Notes: a model not told the origin generated them from the sequence alone. Positions 17,191-26,394 are shown, numbered from the stretch's first letter. The stretch: DNA of 64,000 bases from Stappia indica (GCF_020177335.1 NZ_JAIVMG010000004.1:1-64000), one strand, 5' to 3'. Translations and numbers: made by a program.

Positions 17191-20100
17191 ATGGACACAA
17201 CGAAAACAACGGCTCGCGGGTCTTGCCATGCAACAGGCCCCATGCCAGACCGTTCGGGCAAACCGGCCTCCCGAGAAGATCATCCCCGCCAGCCGGCGGG
17301 ACGCGCGCGCGCCGCGCGGAGGCGCACGCTGCGGCTTCTCGCATCGACCGCCCTGTGTGCCGCGGCGATCCTGCCCCTGTCCGACCGGCCCGCTCATGCC
17401 GCGACCTATCTGGTCACGGAAGCGACCGACGATGGCAGCGGCACCGTCGCCGGTTCGCTGAGCTGGGCCATTGCCAGCGCAGGCGCCAGCGGGGACGTGA
17501 TCGAGATCGATCCCACCGTCGCGACCATCACCGTCTCGGGCGGATTGCCGGCCTTTGCAGCAGACGTCACGGTTCGGGCAAGCGCCCCGGTCGAGATCAC
17601 CGGCTCGCCATTCGCGACATCGGGGACATCGCTGGTGCTGTCGGGGGTGTCCTCCACCAATGCGCTTACCGCCGCCCTGTCGGGCGCTGCGGCCGGCGGG
17701 AACGGGGCCAACGGTGGCAACGCAACCGGCGCTGTCCCCAGCACTGCGGGCGAGGCGGGAACGACAGCCGTTTCGGGGAGCGGGTTTTCGCTGCGGCTGA
17801 CCGGGTCGGCAACCGGCGGCAACGGCGGTGCGGGCGGCAACGGCGCTTATGAATCGGTCAATGCGAACGCCAGCGGCGGTGGAGCCGGCGCAGCCGCCGT
17901 CTCCGGCAGCGAGGGCATAATCGAGAACCGCGGCACAATCACGGGTGGACGCGGTGGCAACGGAGGCCGGGGCGGCTTCCGTCACTCCAACACCGGCGGC
18001 AGGGGCGGCAATGGCGGTGCGGGTGGGGCCGGCATTGCGGGCAGCAACCTCACCATCGACAACTCCGGAACGATCACCGGTGGCGCGGGCGGCCACGGGG
18101 GCGCAGGAGGCGATTCCATAGCGGCCAGCACGGGGCCTGCCGGAAGCGCAGGCCTCGGCGGGGCCGGCATCAGCGGATCGAACCTGACCATCGTCAACAG
18201 CGGCACGATTTCCGGCGGTCTCTCCGGCGGCAATCGCGCCAATGCCATCGAATTCACCGGCGGCACCAACAGTCTGGAGCTGCGAGCCGGTTCAACGATC
18301 ATCGGCAATGTCGTTGCGGGCGGCGGGAACGACACGCTTGTCCTTGGAGGAGAGACCAGCCCGGGCTCGAGCTTCGATCTCGGTGAAATCGGCACCAAAT
18401 ACACCGGCTTCGAAACCGTATCGAAGACAGGGGCCTCCACCTGGACCATGACCGGCACGGCCGGCGCCGCGCTCGGCCATCTCACGGTTTCAGGCGGCGC
18501 GCTCAACCTCGACGGGGCAACGGCAACCGTAAGCAATTTTCACGTGGTGGATGGCGCCGCAGTGGTCTCGAACGGCTCCGGAATCGACAGCTTCCGCATT
18601 TACCTGGGCGGCCAGGCGGGAAAGACCGGCACATTGACCGTTTCGGGAAGCGGAACGTCGATGAACAGCACCAACAGTCTCTTGCTGGGTTACTCCGGCG
18701 GAGACGGCGGCAGCCTGACCGTCTCCAATGGCGCCAGCTTGACCACCGGTTACAACGCCTTTCTGGGCAACGTCGCCAACGGCACCGGCACCGTCAATGT
18801 AACCGGCGCGGATTCCTCCTGGACCGTGGCGGACGACCTTCGGGTTGGGTATCGGGGTACCGGTTTCCTCTCCATTGCCGACGGTGCGAAAGTGTCGACC
18901 GGGAAACAGACCGTGGTCGGCAACCTGGGTGGTTCAAACGGGACACTCGACATATCCGGATCCGGGTCGTCCTTGACCTCGAACGACAACATGGTCGTCG
19001 GCTCCAGTGGCAATGGCACGGTGGCGATCAGCAATGGCGGCGTCCTCAATACGTCGAAGTTGCTGATCCTGGGATCCGGGAGCAGCTCGAACGCCACGGT
19101 CACTGTGTCGGGCACAGGGTCGTCGATCAATGCCGCCGATGTCGTGGCCATCGGCCAGAGCGGGCAGACATCCACTTTGACCCTGACCGACGGCGGCGCA
19201 TTGAATGCAGCCTCGACCGTCTATCTGGCTCGCTTTGCCGGGACCGCATCCCTGAACATCGGTGCTGCCGCCGGTGAAACCGCAGCGGCGGCCGGCACCA
19301 TGACTGCGAGTTCGCTCACGTTCGGCGACGGCAACGGAGCTCTGGTCTTCAACCACACCGACGGCGCCTATTCCTTTGCCACCGACATCCGCGGCCGGGG
19401 AACGATCGAGGCCCACGCCGGCACCACGATCCTGACCGGCAACAACGCCGCATTCACCGGCAAGACGGTCGTGAACGGCGGCACGTTGCGCGCCGGCGGC
19501 GCGAACGCATTCGCCGACAACACCCGCTACGAGATCAACGGCGGGACCCTCGACCTCGCCGGTCATGACCTGACCATGTCAGCGCTGTGGGGAACCGGCG
19601 GCACGTTGACCAGCACCGGCTCGCAAGCGGACCTGATCCTCGATCAGGACGACGTTACCGGGTTTTCCGGGGAAATCTCCGGCCTTGGCGACATCACGAA
19701 AACGGGTTTCGGAACCGTGTTCCTGCGCGGCGACACGACCGTCTCCGGCGCGATTGGCGTCGATGAGGGCATTCTCAGCTTCGGCAGTGGCAAGACCATG
19801 TCGAGCGGGCGTGGGTCAATCACCGCGGCCGGCACAAGCGATGCCGAGTTCGAAATCTCGGGGGCGGGAACGCTCTGGACCATCGGCTCGGACCTGACGC
19901 TGGGCGAGACCGGCGGCAGCGGAAGCGGCAACCTGTGGATCTGGGACAAGGCCGTGGTCAACGCCGCGAGCCTCGATGTCGGAAGGTCTTCCAGCGCCAA
20001 GGTCGTTGTCTCGGGAGCCGACAGCCGCCTGTCAATTGCCACCGCTGCGGTGGTGGGAAGCGGCTCCGGCGGGCAGGGTCTGCTTGTGTTGTCGGACGAC

Positions 20101-22017
20101 GGCATCGCCGAAATTGGCGGCGGAACCGGCACGCTCGAACTCGGCACATCGTCCGGCTCGAGCGGAACTCTCGTCTTCGGCGCACAAGAAGGAGCAGCAC
20201 CTGTCGGCGCGGGGACGCTTCTGGCCGGCACGGTCGCTTTCGGGCCGGGCGACGGCAGCATCGTCTTCAATCACACGGATGCGGCCTATGACTTCGCTGC
20301 CGATGTGACCGGCGACGGGACGCTCACCTTCCGGAACGGCGGGACGCAGCTCACCGGCGACTATTCCGGCTTCACCGGCTCGGCCGAGATCTACCGCACC
20401 GGCGCGGTGCAGCTGCAATCGAACTTCACCGGCGACGTCGGCCTGCATTCGGGGGTCGTCTACACACTCGATACCACGCTTGCCGGCAGCTTTACCGTCA
20501 ACGACGGCGCCCTGCTCCAGGGCACCGGCACGATCGGCGGTCTTTCGCTCGTCTCCGGCGGCACGCTTGCGCCCGGCAACTCGATCGGCACCATCAATGT
20601 GGCCGGCGACCTCTCCTTCGGTCCGGGCAGCATCTATGCGGTGGAGGTGGACGGAACCGGCGGAAGCGATCTGACGGCGGCGACCGGGCGCATCGACCTG
20701 ACCGGCGGAACGGTCAATGTTTCGCTGTTGGCCGGCACGACGCCGCCCCTTGCCCCGTCGACCAGCTACACGATCCTAACCGGCACGGGCGGCGTCTTCG
20801 GGAGTTTCGACAGCGTCACGGAAAGCTTTGCCTTCCTCGATGCAGCCCTTGTCTATCAATCGAACGCGGTGGTGCTGGAGCTGACCCGCTCCGGCACGAG
20901 CTTCGCATCGCAAGCACGCACCGTAAACCAGTTTGCGGTCGCGACAAGCCTGGACGATCCGGCGACCTCCACCACGCTCTTTGGCGCGCTGATCGGCCTG
21001 GATGCCCCTTCCGCGCGGGCCGCCTATGACAGCCTGTCCGGCGAAATCCATGCCTCCCTGCCCGCCCTCTTCGTGAGCGACAGTGCCCGTCTGCGCGATG
21101 CGGTCGGCACCCGCATCGAGGCCAGCTTCGCCAGTCTCGCGCCACAGGCTTCCGGCGCGACTTCCGATGCTGTTTCAGGACCGCTCACGAACCTGCAGGT
21201 CTGGGGCCACGCCCTGGGCGCCTATAGCCGGTTCAAGGGTGACGGCAACGCCGCCACGCTTTCGAGCAGCGGCGGCGGCGGGCTCCTCGGCCTCGAAGCC
21301 AGCCCGACGCCAGACATCCGCCTCGGGCTTCTGGCCGCCTTTGGCCACGCGCGGGCAAGCGTCGACGGACGCGCCTCGACCGCTACGGCGGACAGCTACA
21401 CGATCGGCGCCTATGGCGCAGTCCGCTCGGGGCCGCTCGGCCTGTGGCTGGGCGCGGCTTCCAGCTGGCATCAGGTGGCGACCAGCCGGCATGTGGCCTT
21501 TGGCGGTATCGACGAGACCGTCACCGCCGACTACTGGTCGCGCACGGCGCAGGTCTTCGCGGATGTGTCCTACAGGTTCGATACGCCATGGGCTGGGCTC
21601 GAACCTTATGCCGGTCTTGCACTTATTCATCAACAGGGCGATTCCTTTCAGGAACGCGGTTCGTCAGACGTCGCGCTGGCCAGCAAGGCATCGAGCCAGA
21701 TCTTCGGGTCAAGCAACCTCGGTGTTCGCCTGTCGAAAACCTTGTCGGCGCAAAACGGCACCACCGCCGAACTAACCGGCACCCTGGGCTGGCAACATGC
21801 CCTGGGAAGCCTGTCCGCCCATCGGCGCCTCGCCTTGGCGGGAATTGACAGTTTCTCCATCCAGGGCGTTCCCATCGACCGGGACACAGCACTCGTGCAG
21901 GCAGGCGTTCGCTTCAACTTAAGCGACCGTGCAAAAGTCGGCCTGTCCTATCAAGGACGCTTCGGACGCAATGCCCTGGAACAAGGCGCAAACGCCAGGT
22001 TTGAGGTTCGCTTCTAG
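17191..22017 (+). CDS. type V autotransporter (large repeat-rich passenger with C-terminal barrel)
   Basis: A 1608-residue autotransporter. An extended, Arg-rich signal peptide ends near PAHAAT. Residues 166-350 form a Gly/Asn-rich tract (GGNGGNGG-like repeats). Residues 430-835 hold short repeats of the form LTVSNGASL...LGN..NGTGTVNVTG, typical of autotransporter-associated beta-helix strands. From about residue 1335 (LQVWGHALGAYSRF) to the end is a translocator barrel finishing in FEVRF with terminal Phe. GAGAGGG just upstream selects the ATG at 17191; a GTG at 17167 is in frame but less likely. No protease triad or lipase motif is visible, so an adhesive or autoaggregative role is most probable. 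Confidence 0.9.
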   Translation: MDTTKTTARGSCHATGPMPDRSGKPASREDHPRQPAGRARAARRRTLRLLASTALCAAAILPLSDRPAHAATYLVTEATDDGSGTVAGSLSWAIASAGASGDVIEIDPTVATITVSGGLPAFAADVTVRASAPVEITGSPFATSGTSLVLSGVSSTNALTAALSGAAAGGNGANGGNATGAVPSTAGEAGTTAVSGSGFSLRLTGSATGGNGGAGGNGAYESVNANASGGGAGAAAVSGSEGIIENRGTITGGRGGNGGRGGFRHSNTGGRGGNGGAGGAGIAGSNLTIDNSGTITGGAGGHGGAGGDSIAASTGPAGSAGLGGAGISGSNLTIVNSGTISGGLSGGNRANAIEFTGGTNSLELRAGSTIIGNVVAGGGNDTLVLGGETSPGSSFDLGEIGTKYTGFETVSKTGASTWTMTGTAGAALGHLTVSGGALNLDGATATVSNFHVVDGAAVVSNGSGIDSFRIYLGGQAGKTGTLTVSGSGTSMNSTNSLLLGYSGGDGGSLTVSNGASLTTGYNAFLGNVANGTGTVNVTGADSSWTVADDLRVGYRGTGFLSIADGAKVSTGKQTVVGNLGGSNGTLDISGSGSSLTSNDNMVVGSSGNGTVAISNGGVLNTSKLLILGSGSSSNATVTVSGTGSSINAADVVAIGQSGQTSTLTLTDGGALNAASTVYLARFAGTASLNIGAAAGETAAAAGTMTASSLTFGDGNGALVFNHTDGAYSFATDIRGRGTIEAHAGTTILTGNNAAFTGKTVVNGGTLRAGGANAFADNTRYEINGGTLDLAGHDLTMSALWGTGGTLTSTGSQADLILDQDDVTGFSGEISGLGDITKTGFGTVFLRGDTTVSGAIGVDEGILSFGSGKTMSSGRGSITAAGTSDAEFEISGAGTLWTIGSDLTLGETGGSGSGNLWIWDKAVVNAASLDVGRSSSAKVVVSGADSRLSIATAAVVGSGSGGQGLLVLSDDGIAEIGGGTGTLELGTSSGSSGTLVFGAQEGAAPVGAGTLLAGTVAFGPGDGSIVFNHTDAAYDFAADVTGDGTLTFRNGGTQLTGDYSGFTGSAEIYRTGAVQLQSNFTGDVGLHSGVVYTLDTTLAGSFTVNDGALLQGTGTIGGLSLVSGGTLAPGNSIGTINVAGDLSFGPGSIYAVEVDGTGGSDLTAATGRIDLTGGTVNVSLLAGTTPPLAPSTSYTILTGTGGVFGSFDSVTESFAFLDAALVYQSNAVVLELTRSGTSFASQARTVNQFAVATSLDDPATSTTLFGALIGLDAPSARAAYDSLSGEIHASLPALFVSDSARLRDAVGTRIEASFASLAPQASGATSDAVSGPLTNLQVWGHALGAYSRFKGDGNAATLSSSGGGGLLGLEASPTPDIRLGLLAAFGHARASVDGRASTATADSYTIGAYGAVRSGPLGLWLGAASSWHQVATSRHVAFGGIDETVTADYWSRTAQVFADVSYRFDTPWAGLEPYAGLALIHQQGDSFQERGSSDVALASKASSQIFGSSNLGVRLSKTLSAQNGTTAELTGTLGWQHALGSLSAHRRLALAGIDSFSIQGVPIDRDTALVQAGVRFNLSDRAKVGLSYQGRFGRNALEQGANARFEVRF

Positions 22018-22042
22018 CAAACCGGCGGTCATGCGTGCCAGG

Positions 22043-22345
22043 TCAGGCCGCACGCGTGCGGATATCCGTTGGCGTTTGCGTCTCTGAGTCGGCGCGGGCC
22101 ACCAAGGCGCGGGTCCGCGCCAGGCGGTCCCCGGCCGCATGGAGGAAACGTGGGTTGAGCTCGATGACCCCGGAAGTTCCGGTTCGGGCCGATCCAAAGA
22201 CGGGAGGCACGTCACTAAATTTTTTTCCAAAACCAATTGAAAAAACGTTCCACCCACCGTCTGCTCGATACTCCTTCCCTACAGCAACAGCCCCAACAGG
22301 GACGGACCATCCATAGGCTTTCCATCCAGAGAAATTGAGCCGCAA
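22043..22345 (-). CDS. possible small ORF, unknown function
   Basis: A 100-codon frame starting at TTG, with ordinary codon composition. The N-terminal half reads as alternating aromatic/Gly strands (GWSVPVGAV, GGWNVFSIGFGKKF, DVPPVFGSA), which loosely recalls H-type lectin or phage tail-fibre tips. The C-terminal half is Arg-rich. The codon directly before TTG is a stop, and a different frame just upstream (SIGGWGHDCGSISLDG) could be its continuation if a frameshift is present. There is no clear ribosome site. It may be a decayed fragment in the accessory patch. Confidence 0.22.
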   Translation of the reverse strand: MRLNFSGWKAYGWSVPVGAVAVGKEYRADGGWNVFSIGFGKKFSDVPPVFGSARTGTSGVIELNPRFLHAAGDRLARTRALVARADSETQTPTDIRTRAA

Positions 22346-22439
22346 TCATGACCCCATCCACCGATACTGGCTCCCACTAAGCGAGGGTGAATTCGCCTGA
22401 CCCAAAAAGCGGGACAGAAGCATTAATACCGATGGTTCC

Positions 22440-22828
22440 AACGATAAATTTGTTATCAGAAACGATTAATACCCCCTCCAATTTAATATGATATTTTATT
22501 TGAATAATATAAATAATTCGGATAGAATAATTTTATAAAATCGACATATAAGAATAAAGCCGGAATAATTGTAAGTATTATTGAAATAATAAAATTCGCA
22601 ACCACAAAAATAATATGATTCCCTTTTATGTTAAGCGCCCTGCAAGAAATTATAGGTTTAAAAAATATTAATATATATATATTCTTTTCATATATAAATT
22701 TACGAAATTCTTTAAATACAGATAAGCATGTAAGAAAGAAAAAAATTGAAACAAAAAATAAATATATATCAACAATATATGAAATAATAATCGACTCAAA
22801 AGACATAGTTCCCACCAATTACTCTGAA
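22440..22828. other. extremely AT-rich patch
   Basis: About 390 bases are strongly AT-rich inside a GC-rich chromosome, with abrupt edges. The patch contains the hydrophobic ORF described separately. The composition argues for recent acquisition from a low-GC source. Confidence 0.75.
22483..22806 (-). CDS. AT-rich hydrophobic membrane protein, unknown
   Basis: A 107-residue frame from ATG at 22806 (MSFESIII...), preceded by GGTGGGA at five bases. Two long hydrophobic segments (about residues 5-31 and 66-90) flank a Lys/Arg-containing middle, giving a plausible two-helix membrane protein. In DNA this AT-rich, a stop-free run of over 100 codons is unlikely by chance, which supports real coding. 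However, T-rich codons automatically give Phe/Ile/Leu/Tyr, so the hydrophobicity alone proves little. It overlaps the original 3' end of the broken GNAT gene. No family is recognised. Confidence 0.4.
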   Translation of the reverse strand: MSFESIIISYIVDIYLFFVSIFFFLTCLSVFKEFRKFIYEKNIYILIFFKPIISCRALNIKGNHIIFVVANFIISIILTIIPALFLYVDFIKLFYPNYLYYSNKISY

Positions 22829-23518
22829 TCAACATCGACGGAAGAAGCGATCCGTCCTCGCTGGATTTTCACCACTGGTCGCATGCACCAGAAGGCGTCG
22901 ACAGCCACGCGCATCCGACCAACGGCGCACAGCGCGAACCAACCTCAACGCGACGCGCCCGCCGAGCGGCGTCCGTACGATCTCCGGGGTGATATTGATC
23001 GTAAGCACGGTTGCGACCAGATCCCCATCGGAGAGAAAGTATTCCCCCGCCTGTACATAAGCCAGCCCTGCGAGAGCACCCCCCTCCGGCGGTTCCGGCT
23101 CTCCAGCGCCGCCTTCCAACCAGGATACACCCGGTCTCGGCGCCTCCGCCAGGATCAACCCGCTCCGATCCGGCCGCTCAATCGCGCGACGAACCAACGC
23201 TTGCGCCTTGGCGTCGCTGCACGGGCTGTCGCGAAAGATCGTTTGTGCGTGCATCTTCCGGGCGAGCGACAACGCTGCGGCAAGGTCTTCTTGCGTATCG
23301 CGTACCAGCCGCAACCGCACGCGCGCGCCAGACACCGGGCGCACGCTCTGTCTATCGGCTTTGCTTGCAATCTGCCTTTCAGCGAGCTCCGCCGCAGGCA
23401 CAACGGCGCTGGCGTCATCGCTCATGTCGACCGTCTGCGGCACAGCCACTCCACCCCCGCAGATTCGCTCAGCCAGGCGAAGCTCTTCCGAGCGTGACAA
23501 GCCCGCCTCGACGCGCAC
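22796..23518 (-). pseudogene. GNAT-family acetyltransferase interrupted by in-frame TGA near its C-terminus
   Basis: The frame from GTG at 23518 encodes a GNAT fold: RLRLVRDTQEDLAAALSLARKMHAQTIF, then GALAGLAYVQAGEYF, LTINITPEIVRTPLGGRVALRLV and LLVHATSGENPARTDRFFRRC. It stops at TGA (22829-22831), exactly where family members have Gly in the RR-x-GFR motif. After that TGA the same frame continues FRVIGGNYVF and ends at a second TGA (22796-22798), which is the normal family ending. A single GGA-to-TGA change explains this. Upstream, an in-frame ATG (23560) is also separated from the GTG by a TGA at 23522-23524. The 229-residue truncated product may or may not fold. Confidence 0.65.
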
Positions 23519-23546
23519 GCCTCAGCACCCACAATTCTTGGCAGCC

Positions 23547-23576
23547 ATCATTCGCGCCATGATTGTAAATTGTCAA
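23547..23576 (-). promoter_or_regulatory. candidate promoter for the GNAT gene
   Basis: On the minus strand, TTGACA (23576-23571) is followed after 18 bases by AATGAT (23552-23547). A perfect -35 with a weak -10 would start transcription about 20 bases before the GTG at 23518. Confidence 0.35.
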
Positions 23577-24199
23577 CCACCGACATCCCAACGACAGGAC
23601 AGCGCTTTTGATCTGAGCCCTTCCATGGCCCAGCCCCAGAACGGAGATCCCCAGAGGCGTTGATGGGTCGGGAGTATCTCTGACTGCAGGAAGAACGATC
23701 TGCAGGTATCGCCCCCCGTTTGTCGACCGATACGCGGTGCAAACAGAAGGTTGATGACCGCCGGGTGGCGAGCGAGAATATTCGGGGTACAGCGATGCCC
23801 CATGCATGCACCATGAGGCGACTGAAAACAGCGAACTTCTACTCCGCGCGGCGGACCACTGTGAGCTCGATGTTGAGACCGACCGCCGTCGGACCTTCTA
23901 CAAGCGCAACGATGCGTTTGACCCGATCACCTTTGGCGCCTTGCACCGTTCTGTGAAACTGGGGCCGACAGAGCATCATGCATCTGACATGTCGCATTGT
24001 GGCCTGACTGAGAAGGTCATGAAAGCAGAGGGGATCATCGACTGGCCGCCATCATGCGCTTGCAGGGGGGGGGCAGTTTGCCGCGATCTCTGCTGCCATT
24101 TGTTTTTGCGCGTCACACCCAGCATGACCCCGGTACGGTCCACGTGCAGACGCATTCATAGCGTGCGAGACCTAACCATCAGAAATTTCTCGGGAAATT
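23577..24199. other. non-coding stretch beside the tRNA, no gene recognised
   Basis: Several short frames exist on both strands, one of which runs into the tRNA, but none resembles a known protein. A run of nine G is at 24065-24073. This is the region immediately on the 3' side of the tRNA gene and may be scar sequence from integrated elements. Confidence 0.4.
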
Positions 24200-24276
24200 T
24201 GGTAGCGGAGGAGGGACTCGAACCCCCGACACGCGGATTATGATTCCGCTGCTCTAACCAACTGAGCTACTCCGCC
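24200..24276 (-). tRNA. tRNA-Met (CAT anticodon), elongator type
   Basis: The minus strand reads GGCGGAGTAGCTCAGTTGG..., with anticodon stem GCGGA, loop ATCATAA (anticodon CAT) and stem TCCGC. The T arm is GGGGGTTCGAGTCCCTC, and the 3' end CTACCA is encoded. It matches the elongator tRNA-Met pattern common in alphaproteobacteria rather than initiator or Ile2. Its 3' end faces the AT-rich, decayed region to the left, the usual orientation for element integration. Confidence 0.95.
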
Positions 24277-24662
24277 ATCCTCGCCGCGCGGCAGTGCGGC
24301 GCGAAGAATGGCCGCATATAGTCGGGCCAACGCGACGATGTCAAGACACCTCATCTCCAGTTTTGCATCCGGCAGTGGATTTCTCCCCAGCCCCCTGCGC
24401 TAAGGGACAAACCGACGTTCCCCAGACAGCCGCACCTGCGCCCCGCCGCCCCGTCCCGCTCCCTGCGTCCCGGCCGCCCCGCCCCGGCTACTCAAGGTGC
24501 GAGGAGCGCATTGGCACTTGCCCCATTCCAGGCTCTGCCGTACGAACAGGCGGGTTTCCGGTCGGTAGCCGGCTGGCAGCGGAACGAACGGATTGCAATG
24601 CGCGCGCGGCCAGAGGGCGCCGCAACCGGGGTGCAGGCACGGACAAGAGGGCCGCGGACAGG
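24277..24662. other. upstream region of the ABC exporter, no gene recognised
   Basis: About 390 bases between the tRNA and the exporter. The exporter frame remains open through here by GC bias, but the translated sequence has no family resemblance. Probable promoter region. Confidence 0.4.
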
Positions 24663-26357
24663 ATGACCACGAGCGAGACCACGGGCAACCGATCGGCAAC
24701 CGGCAACATGTTCGTGCTGTTCGGCTTCCTGATCCGCGAAGGCAACCTGTTGCGCTCGCCGGTGCTGGTCTTCGCGGTGCTTGCCAGCTTCACCCGCTCG
24801 GGCATGATCTTTGCCATCAACACCATCGCCGCCGGCGCTTCCCTCGCCCTTGGCAATGTGGCGCTGCTCGCCGGCTGCATTCTCGCCACCCTCACCTTTT
24901 CCCATCTGGCGCGGGTCGCCAGTTTCCGCCTTGTGGAGACCACCCGCCGGCGCCTGAGGATGCAGCTCTCCCGCCAGCTCCTCGACGCCCGGGCCGGGTT
25001 TCTCGCCCGCAACGACCATGGCAAGGTCTATTCCATCGTCACCCAGGAGGTGAACGAGATCTCCCACGCCTCGGTGAATTTCATCGAGTCCCTCGAAGCG
25101 GCGCTGCTGATCGCCTTCTGCATTCCCTATCTCTTCTACCTGTCCTGGCCAAGCGGCCTTGCCACCCTTGCCGCCGTGGGCATTGGCGGCGTCGGCTATC
25201 TGGTCGCCCAGGCGCCGGCCCAGGCGAGCGCGGAACGGGCCTCCCGCACCGAATGGATCTTCTTCGACCGGGTCAACGATGTGCTGCGCGGCTACAAGGA
25301 GCTGCGGCTGCGGCAGGCGCGCAAGGCCGCCCTGCAATCCGACATCGAGGATGTCGCCTCCCGCGAGCGGTCGCTGAAGCTGGTCGCCGAGCGCTACTAC
25401 AGTCTGGGCCAGGTGATCGCTCAAGGGGCAATGATGGGCCTTCTGTGCATGATCGTCGTCGGCCTGCCGCTTCTCGCCGGCACGGAGACCTCGACTGTGC
25501 TGCAGATTCTGACCATCGTGCTCCTGACCTATGGTCCGATCGAAACGGTGCTCGGCAACCTGTCGTCCTTTTCGCGTGCCGCCGTGTCCAAGCATCTGAT
25601 CGACCAGCTTGAACGCGACCTTGCCAACGATGCGGAAGCCCGCACCGGCCAGCCGGTCGCCGACCGGCCCGGCTTCAGCTCCATCGAGCTGAAGGGCGTG
25701 ACGACGGTGCTCTCCAGCACCACCGCCGCCGGCGACGACGAGAGCTTCACGGTCGGGCCGCTCGACCTCACCCTTACCCCCGGCGAGGTAGTGTTCATCT
25801 GCGGCGGCAATGGCGCGGGCAAATCGACGCTTTTGTCGGTATTGACCGGCTTGCGCCATCCCGATGGCGGGACGATCCTGCTCGACGGCATCCCGGTGAC
25901 GGAAGCCGATGCCCCGGCCTATCGCAGCCTGTTCAGCGCCGTGTTCAGCGAGTTTCACCTGTTCGACCGGCTCTATGGCCTGACTGAGGCCGAATGCGAC
26001 GCCCTGCCCGCGCATCTCGCCGACCTCGACATCGATCACCGGGTTGGCGTTGACGACGGCAGGTTTTCCACGCTGGCCCTGTCGACCGGCCAGCGGCGCC
26101 GGCTCGCGCTTTCCGTCGCGCTTGCCGAAAAGCGGCCGATCATCGTTCTTGACGAATTCGCCGCCGACCAGGATCCGGCGCGGCGGGCCCTGTTCTATGA
26201 TGTTCTGGTGCCGCAGATGGCGCGCGACGGCCATCTGGTGATCGCCGTCACCCATGACGAGCACTGTTTCGACAAATGCGACCGGCTGATCCGCATGGAA
26301 TCCGGACGCATCGTCGCCGATACGCGGCAGAAACGGGCCGAACGCCAGGCGGTCTGA
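24663..26357 (+). CDS. cyclic-peptide/siderophore-type ABC exporter (fused permease-ATPase)
   Basis: A 564-residue half-transporter. Residues 15-300 form an exporter-type membrane domain with about six helices. The ATPase domain follows, with Walker A GGNGAGKST at 381-389, the signature LSTGQRRRLAL, Walker B IIVLDEFAADQDP and the H-loop TH near the end. The degenerate signature and the DEFAADQDP Walker B are characteristic of the cyclic-peptide export family (SyrD/PvdE-like), which moves non-ribosomal peptides or pyoverdine-type precursors to the periplasm. GGACAGG precedes the ATG at 24663. No peptide synthetase is nearby, so the substrate is unknown and the gene seems to be an orphan. Confidence 0.88.
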   Translation: MTTSETTGNRSATGNMFVLFGFLIREGNLLRSPVLVFAVLASFTRSGMIFAINTIAAGASLALGNVALLAGCILATLTFSHLARVASFRLVETTRRRLRMQLSRQLLDARAGFLARNDHGKVYSIVTQEVNEISHASVNFIESLEAALLIAFCIPYLFYLSWPSGLATLAAVGIGGVGYLVAQAPAQASAERASRTEWIFFDRVNDVLRGYKELRLRQARKAALQSDIEDVASRERSLKLVAERYYSLGQVIAQGAMMGLLCMIVVGLPLLAGTETSTVLQILTIVLLTYGPIETVLGNLSSFSRAAVSKHLIDQLERDLANDAEARTGQPVADRPGFSSIELKGVTTVLSSTTAAGDDESFTVGPLDLTLTPGEVVFICGGNGAGKSTLLSVLTGLRHPDGGTILLDGIPVTEADAPAYRSLFSAVFSEFHLFDRLYGLTEAECDALPAHLADLDIDHRVGVDDGRFSTLALSTGQRRRLALSVALAEKRPIIVLDEFAADQDPARRALFYDVLVPQMARDGHLVIAVTHDEHCFDKCDRLIRMESGRIVADTRQKRAERQAV

Positions 26358-26394
26358 TGCGCGCAGCCGCTTCGACGCCGCTTCCCTTGCTGCC

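Noticed and set aside
22043-22345. The small frame as a definite phage lectin gene
   Set aside because: Only loose resemblance to tail-fibre tips, TTG start, stop directly before it and possible frameshift. It is reported as low confidence only.
23806-24243. A 145-codon plus-strand frame running into the tRNA
   Set aside because: Its C-terminus reads NLVAEEGLEPPTRGL, the well-known translation of a tRNA gene on the opposite strand, so it is not a protein.
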